A DNA stretch of 64,000 nucleotides from Aquipseudomonas alcaligenes. Its GTDB lineage: Bacteria; Pseudomonadota; Gammaproteobacteria; Pseudomonadales; Pseudomonadaceae. Of the stretch, positions 46,954-54,931 are shown one piece after another; position 1 is the first letter of the stretch, and the number at the start of each line of letters is the position of its first letter. The notes under the pieces were generated by a model. It saw only the letters and a program-made list of their open reading frames with translations. It had not been told where the DNA came from and did no database searches. The stretch covers positions 186,001 through 250,000 of the forward strand of contig NZ_FTNW01000005.1 in assembly GCF_900156545.1 (NCBI RefSeq), written 5' to 3'. Position numbers and translations under genes: made by a program.

Positions 46954-47771
46954 TCCGCGCGCGCCTGCTGCTCGTCCTGCTGCTGGCCGGGGCGCCGGCC
47001 TGGGGCGAAGTGCTGTTCTACCAGCCGCAGAGCCGCGATGCGCGGCTCGACGCGGCGCAGTGGCAGGCGCTCTGGCAGGCTACCCGGCAGGCCGGGGTCG
47101 ACACCCTGGTCGTGCAGTGGACCCGCCATGGCGAGGAGGATTTCGGCGGCGCCGAGGGTTGGTTGCGCGCCAGCCTGGACCTTGCTGCGCAAGCCGGGCT
47201 GAGTCTGGTGCTGGGGCTGCAGCACGATCCGCTTTACTTCACCCGCGCTGCCGATGCCGAAGGGCTGCCGGTCTACTGGCAGCGCCTGTTCGCCGGCTAC
47301 CGCCAGCAGCAGGCGGCGTTGGCGGCCTGGCATTTGCCGGTCGCGGGCTGGTATTTGCCCGCCGAGCTGGACGACCGCAGTCTGGGCAGCCCGGCCCTGC
47401 GCGCGGCTTTCGCGGCCCAACTGCACGCCTTTCGTCAGAAGCAGAGGTTGCCGCTGCATCTCAGTGCCTTCAGTGCCGGGCGCCTGTCGCCGGCGGCCTA
47501 CGCCGACTGGCTGGCGACGCTGCAGGCGCCGGGTATCCAGCTGTGGTGGCAGGATGGCGCCGGCACGGCGGCGCTGCCGGCCGATGCCAGGGCTCGCTAT
47601 CGCGCGGCATTACCCTGCACGGTGGGGCTGATTCATGAAGCCTTCCACCAGACCAGCGCCGCCGGCCAGCCGTTTCGCGCCGAACCTAGTGAGCCGGAGG
47701 CAGACTCGGGCTGCCATCCTCGCGCGTTGTTTTCCCTGCGTTACCGGCCGTGGGGGCGTCCGCTCTACTGA
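46950..47771 (+). CDS. DUF4434 family exported protein, probable CTG start
   Basis: A 273-residue protein whose mature part resembles DUF4434 proteins, a TIM-barrel group related to glycoside hydrolases (VDTLVVQWTRHGEEDF, GLSLVLGLQHDPLYF, VAGWYLPAELDDR). No ATG, GTG or TTG precedes the hydrophobic leader. CTG at 46950 has GGAG eight bases upstream, gives a signal peptide (LIRARLLLVLLLAGAPAWG), and forms the same 4-bp stop overlap seen at the other junctions of this operon. GTG at 47010 would delete the leader. A periplasmic role trimming the polymer is inferred. Confidence 0.75.
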   Translation: MIRARLLLVLLLAGAPAWGEVLFYQPQSRDARLDAAQWQALWQATRQAGVDTLVVQWTRHGEEDFGGAEGWLRASLDLAAQAGLSLVLGLQHDPLYFTRAADAEGLPVYWQRLFAGYRQQQAALAAWHLPVAGWYLPAELDDRSLGSPALRAAFAAQLHAFRQKQRLPLHLSAFSAGRLSPAAYADWLATLQAPGIQLWWQDGAGTAALPADARARYRAALPCTVGLIHEAFHQTSAAGQPFRAEPSEPEADSGCHPRALFSLRYRPWGRPLY

Positions 47772-48763
47772 GCTGCGGCCTGCTCGCGCAGCCACTGCGG
47801 GATGCGCCGCTCCAGGTAGAACCCTGGGGCCCGCAGGCTGCCGTCGATAAAACCGACATGCCCGCCGTGCTGATGCAACTCCAGCGTCGTGCCAGGGGCC
47901 AGTTCGCCGGGCTCCGGCACCGTGTGGCGGAACACGAAGGGATCGTCGGCGGCCTGGATGATCAGCGCCGGTGTGCGGATGGCGCCCAGGTAATAGCGGC
48001 TGGAGGCGCGTCGGTAGTAGTCGTCGGCGTCGGCGAAGCCGTGCAGCGGGGCGGTCACGCGGCCATCGAAGTCCCAGAAGGTGCGCATGTCCTCCAGGGG
48101 CCCCAGGCCCTCCAGGGTCGCCAGGTGCTGGGCCAGGCCCCGCTCGGCGAAACGTGCGCGCTTTTCGGCCACGTAGGCCTTGAGCGCCTGCATGAAGTGC
48201 GCCTGGTAGACCCGCGAGAAGCCGATGCCGATGCGGTCGGCGCATTGATCCAGGCGAAACGGCACCGACACCGCCACGGCGGCCTCCAGGCCCGAGCGCT
48301 CGCCCGTCTCGCCCAGGTACTTGAGCAGCACGTTGCCGCCCAGCGAGTAGCCCACCGCATACAGCGGCGCCTGCGGCCGGCAGGCTTGCAGGTGGGCGAT
48401 CACCGCCGCCAGGTCCTCGCTCACCCCCGAGTGGTAGCCCCGCGGTAGCAGGTTGGATTCGCCCGAACAGCCGCGCCAGTTCAGCGCCACGCTGGCCCAG
48501 CCCTGGCCGGCCAGCTGCTGCTGCAGACCAAGCACATAGTGCGAGCCGGACGAGCCGGTCAGACCGTGTGCCACCAGCACCAGCGGCGCCTCGGCCTCAT
48601 GCGGGCCGTGCCAGTCGAGGTCGATGAAATCGCCATCGGCCAGCCACAGCCGCTCGCGCTTTCGCTGCAGTTGCGGCGCCTTGCGGAAGAAGGAGGCCCA
48701 GAGGGTCTGCAGGTGCGGGCCGGGCAGCCACCAGGCGGGTTCAAAGGTGCAAGGCATGGGCAT
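47765..48763 (-). CDS. YheT family alpha/beta hydrolase
   Basis: A 332-residue hydrolase of the YheT/ABHD-like family. The oxyanion motif is VLVAHGLTGSSGSHYVLGLQ, the nucleophile motif is YAVGYSLGGNVLLKYL, acid Asp in QAADDPFVF and His in HQHGGHVGFIDG. The opening FEPAWWLPGPHLQTLWASFF is characteristic. GGAG lies 6 bases before the ATG at 48763, which is preferred over an ATG two codons later. Substrate unknown. Its 3' end overlaps the DUF4434 gene by 7 bases in convergent orientation. Confidence 0.88.
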   Translation of the reverse strand: MPMPCTFEPAWWLPGPHLQTLWASFFRKAPQLQRKRERLWLADGDFIDLDWHGPHEAEAPLVLVAHGLTGSSGSHYVLGLQQQLAGQGWASVALNWRGCSGESNLLPRGYHSGVSEDLAAVIAHLQACRPQAPLYAVGYSLGGNVLLKYLGETGERSGLEAAVAVSVPFRLDQCADRIGIGFSRVYQAHFMQALKAYVAEKRARFAERGLAQHLATLEGLGPLEDMRTFWDFDGRVTAPLHGFADADDYYRRASSRYYLGAIRTPALIIQAADDPFVFRHTVPEPGELAPGTTLELHQHGGHVGFIDGSLRAPGFYLERRIPQWLREQAAAQ

Positions 48764-48795
48764 TACTCGCTCCGCCTCCGGAGAGGCGGCTGTCC

Positions 48796-49674
48796 TCAAT
48801 TGTGGCGGGAGGCTTTCAGCGTGCGCACGCCGGCCTTGCGCGCACCGAAAAGACCAAATCTGCGCCGCTTGGCGATTTCGAGCTGCAGGTCCAGCAATGA
48901 TCCGTCCGGTGCTTTCAGTCTCTCCACGCTCAGGGTGATGTTGAACACCTTGGGTTGTGCGTGATGCTGTTTGAGGCTATCGCTGATGGTTGCCAGCATC
49001 TGTCGGCGGGTCTCGAAAGGGATGTCGCGTATGCCACAGTCGCGCAGATGATTCTTAGCCCTGATGTAGCAGGCATTGATCAGGCTCTGCACCTCGACAT
49101 TCTTGATGGCATGGAAACTTGTGCGCTCATCGTCGGCATGTGAGATGGCGGCGACGAAGTGGGCCGGATAGTGATTTGCGCGGACGCCGCCACAGTGGGT
49201 CAGGCGGGCATAGAGGTCATCGTCTTCCCCGCCCCAGCCACGGAAAACCTCGTCGTAGCCTTCGACTGCCTCGAACGCGGCGCGTGGGCAGACGACAGTG
49301 CCGAAGGTTTCCGGGTTGCGTACGCCGTCGACCGGCTCGGCCTGGTAGAAGCAGCCGTCCTGCAGATTCTGCTCCAGCCAGCCGAGCCAGCCCTCGCTGA
49401 TCTGGATATCGGCATCGATGAAGCAGATCCACGGGGCGGAGGAGTGCGCTGCACCGATATTGCGTGCACGCGGCAGGCAGAAGCCCGGATCGTCCTCGAC
49501 CCGTACGACCTTGACGTCGGGGAAGTGCTGCTCGACCCAGTCACCTGTATTGTCAGGGCACCCGTAATCCACCAAGATGATTTCCGCCGGCGCTTGCGCG
49601 ACCAGGCTGGGCAATGTCTGCTGCACATGATGCAGGCGGCCCTTGCAGGTGGTCACGAAGGCAACTTGGGGCAT
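48796..49674 (-). CDS. Family 2 glycosyltransferase
   Basis: A 292-residue cytosolic GT2 enzyme. The nucleotide-sugar fold opens with [20 protein letters not shown], the DxD motif is [10 protein letters not shown], and the acceptor-side motif is [14 protein letters not shown], as in chondroitin-synthase or galactosyltransferase-like enzymes. It has no membrane segments. It probably adds a single sugar to a surface glycan. It is divergent from the UDP-xylose synthase gene with only 19 bases between the two start codons, suggesting xylose or a derived sugar as donor; this is inference. Confidence 0.85.
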   Translation of the reverse strand: MPQVAFVTTCKGRLHHVQQTLPSLVAQAPAEIILVDYGCPDNTGDWVEQHFPDVKVVRVEDDPGFCLPRARNIGAAHSSAPWICFIDADIQISEGWLGWLEQNLQDGCFYQAEPVDGVRNPETFGTVVCPRAAFEAVEGYDEVFRGWGGEDDDLYARLTHCGGVRANHYPAHFVAAISHADDERTSFHAIKNVEVQSLINACYIRAKNHLRDCGIRDIPFETRRQMLATISDSLKQHHAQPKVFNITLSVERLKAPDGSLLDLQLEIAKRRRFGLFGARKAGVRTLKASRHN

Positions 49675-49693
49675 AAACAATCTCGGAAGAAAT

Positions 49694-50632
49694 ATGCGAG
49701 TTCTGGTGACAGGCGGGGCGGGTTTTATTGGTTCGCACTTGTGCCGGCGCTTGCTCGCCGAGGGGCACGAAGTTCTATCGGTGGATAACTACTTCACCGG
49801 CACGCGGCAGAACATCAAGGATCTGCTGGCTCATCCGCGTTTCGAGGCGATGCGTCACGATGTGACCTTCCCGCTCTATGTCGAGGTGGACCGCATCTTC
49901 AACTTCGCCTGCCCGGCCTCGCCGATACACTATCAGCGCGATCCGGTGCAAACAACCAAGACCAGTGTGCACGGCGCGATCAACATGCTCGGTCTGGCCA
50001 AGCGCACGGGCGCGCGTATTCTCCAGGCCTCGACGTCGGAAGTGTATGGCGATCCGGAGTGCCATCCGCAGCCCGAAAGTTACTGGGGGCGGGTCAATCC
50101 CATCGGTATTCGCAGTTGTTACGACGAGGGTAAGCGTTGTGCCGAGACGCTGTTCTTCGACTATTACCGGCAGCACGCGCTCGATATAAAAGTGGTGCGG
50201 ATATTCAACACCTATGGACCGGGTATGCAGTTGAACGATGGCCGAGTCATCAGCAACTTCATCGTGCAGGCGCTGCGCGGCGAAGACATCACCATTTATG
50301 GCGATGGCAGCCAGACCCGCTCCTTCTGCTTCGTCTCCGACCTGGTCGAGGGCGTGGTGGCGATGATGGAGAGCCCGGCCGACTTCGTCGGACCGGTGAA
50401 CCTGGGCAATCCGGGCGAGTACAGCATCGGCGAGATTGCCGAGACCATCATTCGCCTGTGTGGCGCGAAATCCCGGCTGTCCTACCTGCCGTTGCCGGAG
50501 GATGATCCGCGCCAGCGCCAGCCTGATATCGCACTGGCCCGCGAGCACCTGGGCTGGCAGCCGAGGATCGCGCTGGAGGATGGTCTGCGCGAAACCATCG
50601 ACTATTTCCGCGGCGTGCTCGGGCTCAGCTGA
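49694..50632 (+). CDS. UDP-glucuronate decarboxylase (UDP-xylose synthase)
   Basis: A 312-residue short-chain dehydrogenase/reductase of the UXS type. The NAD site is [18 protein letters not shown]. Diagnostic UXS blocks are [27 protein letters not shown] and [14 protein letters not shown], the last with the catalytic Tyr/Lys. It decarboxylates UDP-glucuronate to UDP-xylose. The ATG at 49694 is preferred to an upstream start because it opens at the cofactor motif with GGAAG before it. The 3' end overlaps rsmD by 8 bases in convergent orientation. Confidence 0.9.
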   Translation: MRVLVTGGAGFIGSHLCRRLLAEGHEVLSVDNYFTGTRQNIKDLLAHPRFEAMRHDVTFPLYVEVDRIFNFACPASPIHYQRDPVQTTKTSVHGAINMLGLAKRTGARILQASTSEVYGDPECHPQPESYWGRVNPIGIRSCYDEGKRCAETLFFDYYRQHALDIKVVRIFNTYGPGMQLNDGRVISNFIVQALRGEDITIYGDGSQTRSFCFVSDLVEGVVAMMESPADFVGPVNLGNPGEYSIGEIAETIIRLCGAKSRLSYLPLPEDDPRQRQPDIALAREHLGWQPRIALEDGLRETIDYFRGVLGLS

Positions 50633-51221
50633 GCCTTTCCCATAGCGCGTAATACACCTGACCGGCCTTCTGCTCGCGGTGCAGGCGCCAGTTGCCGGGC
50701 ATGCCCAGGGTCGAGGGCGCGGTTTCGCTTTCGGTGTAGATCCAGGCGTCCTTGGCCAGCCAGCCTTTTTCCTCCAGCAGCGCACAGGCCGGGGCCAGCA
50801 GGTCCTGACCGAAGGGCGGATCGAGGAACAGCAGGTCATAGGGCGTGGCCGGCTGGCTTTCCAGGTACTGCAGGGCATTGGCCTGCAGCACCTGGCCGTT
50901 GCTGCACTTTAGCGTGGCGAGGATCTGGCGCAGGCTGGCAACGGCGTCGCTGTTGCTGTCCAGCGCCAGGGCGCTGCTGGCGCCGCGCGATAGGGCTTCG
51001 AGAAACAGCGCGCCGCTGCCAGTGAAGCAGTCCAGCACATGGGCGCCCTCGACATAGGGCGCCAGCCAGTTGAACAGCGTCTCGCGGACGCGGTTGGGAG
51101 TCGGGCGCAGGCCCTGGGCCATCGGGAAGCTGAACTGGCGGCTGCGCCATTCGCCGCCGATGATGCGCAGCTGGCCACTGCCGTTGTGTTCCATCGGTTT
51201 CTTGCCTGGGGACTTACGCAT
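50625..51221 (-). CDS. rsmD: 16S rRNA m2G966 methyltransferase
   Basis: A 198-residue methyltransferase for G966 of 16S rRNA. The N-terminus [16 protein letters not shown] and [15 protein letters not shown] are typical, as are the SAM motif [20 protein letters not shown] and the catalytic DPPFG motif. The start overlaps the stop of the upstream M16 peptidase gene by one base (TGATG), so it is the third gene of a three-gene operon. Confidence 0.95.
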   Translation of the reverse strand: MRKSPGKKPMEHNGSGQLRIIGGEWRSRQFSFPMAQGLRPTPNRVRETLFNWLAPYVEGAHVLDCFTGSGALFLEALSRGASSALALDSNSDAVASLRQILATLKCSNGQVLQANALQYLESQPATPYDLLFLDPPFGQDLLAPACALLEEKGWLAKDAWIYTESETAPSTLGMPGNWRLHREQKAGQVYYALWERLS

Positions 51222-52696
51222 CAGTGCTCCGGCGGGCCGGCGGGTTGCTCGGCCGGTTTGTCGGTGGGAAGTGGCAGCGGTTTCTGCGCGACGCTGGGGC
51301 CGGCGGTGACGATCACCAGTTTGTCGACATCCAGGTGCCTGGCCATGGCGGTCTTGACCTGCTCCACCGTGAGGCTCTGCACTTCGCTCATGAAGTCGTC
51401 CAGGTAGGTCAGCGGCAGGTCATAGAAGCCCATGCTGCCGAGCTGGCCGACGATATCGGCATTGCTCGCGGTGGTCAGCGGGAAGCTGCCGACCATCTCG
51501 CGCTTGGCGTCGTCCAGTTCCTTCTGCGTCGGACCGTTGGCCAGGTAGTCGCGCAGGATGTCCTGCACCAGCTTGAGGGTGCCTTCGCTGAGCTCCGCAC
51601 GGGTCTGCAGGTTGATCATGAACGGGCCGCGCGCCTGCATGGCGCTGAAGCCGGAGTACACGCCGTAGGTCAGCCCGCGCTTCTCGCGCACCTCCTCCAT
51701 CAGGCGGGTACCGAAACCGCCACCCCCGAGGATCTGGTTGCCCAGCATCAGCGCGGCATAGTCCGGCGCGCGGCGGTCGACGCCGAGCTGGGCCAGCAGC
51801 AGGTGGGTCTGGTTGGAGGGGAACTCGATATGGCTGGGACCGGCCTTGGGCTCCTCGGGCTGGGCGATGCGCGGCAGGGCCGGACCCTTGGGCAGGGCGG
51901 CGGAGACTTCGGCGGCGATGGCTTCGGCCTCGCTGCGCGAGAGGTCGCCGACCAGGGCGATCACCACATTCCCGGCGGCGTAGGCCTTCTGGTGGAAGGC
52001 CTGCAGCTGCGCGACGGAGATGCCGGGTATGGATTGCTCGGTGCCTTCGCTCGGATGCGCATAGGGATGCTTGCCGTACAGACGCTCGAACAGCTGCAGG
52101 GCGGCGAGCTTGCCGGGGTTCTGCTTCTGGTATTCGAAGCCGGCCAGCAACTGGTTCTGGATGCGCGCCAGGGCGTCGGCGGGGAAAGTCGGCTGGCCGA
52201 CCACCTGTTCGAACAGCTTGAGTGCCGGCTCGCGCTGCGCCGGCGCGCTGAGGCTGCGCAGGCTGGCGATGGCCATGTCGCGGTAGGCGCCGTTACCGAA
52301 CTCGGCGCCCAGGCTCTCGAAGCCCTCGGCGATGGCGGTGACGTCCTTGCCGGCCACCCCCTCGTTGAGCATGGCGTTGGTCAGGGTGGCCAGGCCGGGC
52401 ACGTCGTCGTGGCTACTGCCGGCGGCGAAGGTCAGGCGCAGGTCGAACATCGGCAGCTGGCGCGCCTCGACGAATAGCACGCGGGCGCCTTCGGCGGTCT
52501 GCCAGCGCTGGATGTCCAGGGTACGTTTGCTCGGTGCCCGGCCCTCCAGCGCGGCCAGGGATTCCAGCTGGGTCGATGCTGGCGCATGAGTGGTGGGTGC
52601 CTGCGCGGTGCGCGTGGCGATGAATGCCAGCAGCCCGACCAGCAGGATCAGGCCGAGGCCGAGCAGGCCGTAGCGCAGGCCGTTACGCTCGCTCAT
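51221..52696 (-). CDS. M16 peptidase family protein, non-catalytic partner
   Basis: A 491-residue M16 fold protein with an N-terminal membrane anchor (about residues 8-27, YGLLGLGLILLVGLLAFIAT). The inverted zinc motif HxxEH is absent; the corresponding place reads LTNAMLNEG. The substrate-side Arg/Tyr pair is kept in GLTYGVYSGF. This matches the non-catalytic subunit of two-gene M16 systems, which pairs with the active subunit encoded immediately upstream. The coupling (4-bp overlap with the peptidase, 1-bp overlap with rsmD) indicates one transcript. Confidence 0.9.
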   Translation of the reverse strand: MSERNGLRYGLLGLGLILLVGLLAFIATRTAQAPTTHAPASTQLESLAALEGRAPSKRTLDIQRWQTAEGARVLFVEARQLPMFDLRLTFAAGSSHDDVPGLATLTNAMLNEGVAGKDVTAIAEGFESLGAEFGNGAYRDMAIASLRSLSAPAQREPALKLFEQVVGQPTFPADALARIQNQLLAGFEYQKQNPGKLAALQLFERLYGKHPYAHPSEGTEQSIPGISVAQLQAFHQKAYAAGNVVIALVGDLSRSEAEAIAAEVSAALPKGPALPRIAQPEEPKAGPSHIEFPSNQTHLLLAQLGVDRRAPDYAALMLGNQILGGGGFGTRLMEEVREKRGLTYGVYSGFSAMQARGPFMINLQTRAELSEGTLKLVQDILRDYLANGPTQKELDDAKREMVGSFPLTTASNADIVGQLGSMGFYDLPLTYLDDFMSEVQSLTVEQVKTAMARHLDVDKLVIVTAGPSVAQKPLPLPTDKPAEQPAGPPEH

Positions 52697-54057
52697 GGCT
52701 GGACTCCTTCAGCAGGGTTCTCGGGCAGGATATGGGCGACCGCCAGGCGCGAGCGGGTGAAGAAGGTCTGCGCGGCTTTCTGGATATCGGCCGGCGTGAC
52801 CGCCTCCAGCGCAGCGAGGTCCTGGTCCATTAGCGTCCAGGACAGGCCAACGGTCTCCAGCGCGCCAATGGTGCTGGCCTGGCTGGTGATCGAGTCGCGC
52901 TCGTAGACCAGCCCGGCAATCACCTGGGCGCGTACCCGTGCCAGTTCGGCGGCACTCGGCGGCGTCTTCTGCAGGGCCTCCAGCTGGCGCCACAGGCCGG
53001 CTTCGGCCTGCTCCAGGGTCTTGCCCTTCTGCACGTTGGGGGTGGCGGAAAGCAGGAATAGGCTGTCGCCGCGCTTGAACGCGTCGTAGCTGGCCGAGGC
53101 GCCTGACACCAGCTCCTCGCCACGCTCCAGGTTGGCCGGCAGGCGGGCGCTGTAGCCGCCATCGAGCAGGGCGGCGATCAGGCGCAGCGCATGCACCTGG
53201 CGGGCATCGGCGCTGGTGGCCAGGCCGGGCACGTTGAAGCCCATCAGCACGCTCGGCAGCTGGGTCTTCACATGCAGCGTGAGGCGGCGTTCGCCGGGCT
53301 CGGCCAGCTCGCGCGGGAGCTTCGCCGGCGGCACGTCGCGCCGTGGGATGGCGCCGAAGTACTGTTCGGCCAGGCTCTGTACCTCGTCCTTGGTCACGTC
53401 GCCGACCACCACCAGGGTGGCGTTGTTCGGCGCGTACCAGGCCTGGTACCAGGTCCGCAGTTCCTCGACGGTCATACGCTCGAGGTCGGCCATCCAGCCG
53501 ATGGTCGGGGTGTGGTAGCCGCTGGCGGGGTAGGCCATTGCCTTGAAGCGCTCGTAGGCCAGCGAGGTGGGCTTGTCGTCGGTGCGCAGGCGGCGCTCTT
53601 CCTTGATCACCTCGATTTCGCGGGCGAACTCGTCGGCCGGCAGCTTGAGGCTGGCCAGGCGGTCGGCCTCCAGCTCGAAGGCCACGGCCAAGCGATCACG
53701 CGACAGCACCTGGTAATAGGCGGTGTAGTCGTCGCTGGTGAAGGCGTTTTCCTCGGCGCCGAGGTCGCGCAGGATGCGCGAGGCCTCGCCGGGGCCGAGT
53801 TTGCGGCTGCCCTTGAACATCATGTGCTCGAGGGCATGGGACAGGCCGGTCTGGCCGGGCGTCTCGTAGCTGGAGCCGACCTTGTACCAGAGCTGCGAGA
53901 CCACCACGGGCGCGCGGTGGTCTTCGCGGACGATGACCTTGAGGCCGTTGTCCAGGGTGAACTCGTGAGTCGGCTGGGGTTCGGCGCAGAGGGCAGCCAA
54001 CGGCATGCCCAGTGCGCCGAGCACCAGGCTCAGGCCATAGCGAACAGCAGAATTCAT
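52693..54057 (-). CDS. M16 family zinc metallopeptidase, catalytic
   Basis: A 454-residue pitrilysin-family peptidase with a signal peptide (MNSAVRYGLSLVLGALGMPLAALC). The inverted zinc motif is GLSHALEHMMFKG, and the third ligand glutamate lies in the VAFELEADRLASL region. It should act in the periplasm, degrading peptides or processing proteins, probably as a heterodimer with the non-catalytic M16 protein encoded next. The 106-bp gap to the BLUF gene upstream may hold its promoter. Confidence 0.93.
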   Translation of the reverse strand: MNSAVRYGLSLVLGALGMPLAALCAEPQPTHEFTLDNGLKVIVREDHRAPVVVSQLWYKVGSSYETPGQTGLSHALEHMMFKGSRKLGPGEASRILRDLGAEENAFTSDDYTAYYQVLSRDRLAVAFELEADRLASLKLPADEFAREIEVIKEERRLRTDDKPTSLAYERFKAMAYPASGYHTPTIGWMADLERMTVEELRTWYQAWYAPNNATLVVVGDVTKDEVQSLAEQYFGAIPRRDVPPAKLPRELAEPGERRLTLHVKTQLPSVLMGFNVPGLATSADARQVHALRLIAALLDGGYSARLPANLERGEELVSGASASYDAFKRGDSLFLLSATPNVQKGKTLEQAEAGLWRQLEALQKTPPSAAELARVRAQVIAGLVYERDSITSQASTIGALETVGLSWTLMDQDLAALEAVTPADIQKAAQTFFTRSRLAVAHILPENPAEGVQP

Positions 54058-54163
54058 TGATGATCAGTCCTGTCAGAGAGTCGGGGCGACGTTGACGGTG
54101 GGACATCAGAATACCCGATCCGTATCCCGAAGCAGCGAGACTCTCTGCGGCCGAGGCGCCGTG

Positions 54164-54598
54164 CTAGTCGATCAAGGGCTGCCTGATGGCGCTGACGTTG
54201 TCCTCCAGTTCCAGCAGCAGCCCGCGGATTTGCTCGGCATGCATGCTGAACGGATCGAAGCGATCGCTGCAGGAGTACTTCAGGAACAGCTCGCGGTTGG
54301 ACTGCTTCGCGCCGGCCCAGCCCATGCTCCAGTTGGCGTAACGGCGGGCGCTGATTTCCGCATAGTCGAGGATGGTCAGGTCCTTGTGGCGATGATCGTC
54401 GGCTAGCCGGGTGTACAGCTCGTTCACTGCCGCGCGCGGCCCTTCCAGAACCTGCAGGAAGATTTCCGCATTGCAGCAGAGCATGCCCGTCAGACCCTTG
54501 GCAGGGTTGTTGCGCTGAGAGCTGTCGAGGATGTCGCGAATCAGCTGCGAAGAGACGCCATTGGTTGCACGGCTGGCGTAAGTAAGGCGAATGAGCAT
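54164..54598 (-). CDS. BLUF domain blue-light sensor
   Basis: A 144-residue single-domain BLUF photoreceptor that binds FAD. The key photocycle residues are Tyr7 (RLTYAS), Asn31 (QRNNPAKGLTG) and Gln49 (FLQVLEG), with Trp90 and Met92 in YANWSMGW. A C-terminal helical cap (about 100-144) is all that follows, so output must be by protein contact. TGTATA/TGTACA repeats upstream match those before the chemotaxis receptor gene and suggest light-linked expression. It sits between M16 genes and ftsY without an operon partner. Confidence 0.93.
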   Translation of the reverse strand: MLIRLTYASRATNGVSSQLIRDILDSSQRNNPAKGLTGMLCCNAEIFLQVLEGPRAAVNELYTRLADDHRHKDLTILDYAEISARRYANWSMGWAGAKQSNRELFLKYSCSDRFDPFSMHAEQIRGLLLELEDNVSAIRQPLID

Positions 54599-54931
54599 TG
54601 GGTCACCTAGCGTTGCGAGAGTTTAAATCGGTGCAATTCTGCTTGTTTGTATAGTTTTTTGTACAGAATTAACGCTGGCGAAGTGGCGCATCGGCCATGA
54701 CGGCCATCGGATTGCCGTCTCGACGCAGGACGGTGAACGCTGCCCGGTGGCAGCCTAAAGTGATAAAGTCGCGGGCACATCGTGTGTGCTGGTCTCTTCG
54801 GTACGTCCATGCAGGCGCCCCGTTATCCCCGGGGCTGCAGAACAGGCACCGAAGTTCGGCAGAGTGAGTGGCTAGCTATTTCGGGGAGAGCCAAGCGCTA
54901 CGCGGGCGCCTACCCCCTTTGAGATGACCCC
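54599..54931. other. Gene-free 333-bp divergent region upstream of ftsY and the BLUF gene
   Basis: Contains the BLUF-side operator (54648-54665) and the presumed ftsY promoter. No RNA gene was recognised. A stretch GAACAGGCACCGAAGTTC (54839-54856) has weak symmetry. A 67-codon open frame across the operator on the minus strand lacks a ribosome site and looks fortuitous. Confidence 0.55.
54648..54665. promoter_or_regulatory. TGTATA-N6-TGTACA operator upstream of BLUF gene
   Basis: TGTATA (54648-54653), six bases, TGTACA (54660-54665), about 50 bases before the BLUF start in a locally AT-rich stretch. The tail TGTATAGTTTTTTG differs from the MCP-promoter sequence at 4799 by one base. The spacing (12-bp period) differs from the 18-bp period there. 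Confidence 0.5.

Noticed and set aside
51221..52696. The second M16 gene as a broken pseudogene because it lacks HxxEH
   Set aside because: The frame is full length with a conserved Arg/Tyr region; non-catalytic partner subunits are normal in two-gene M16 systems.
54607..54810. A 67-codon frame upstream of the BLUF gene on the minus strand
   Set aside because: No ribosome site, crosses the likely operator, and has no similarity to known small proteins.
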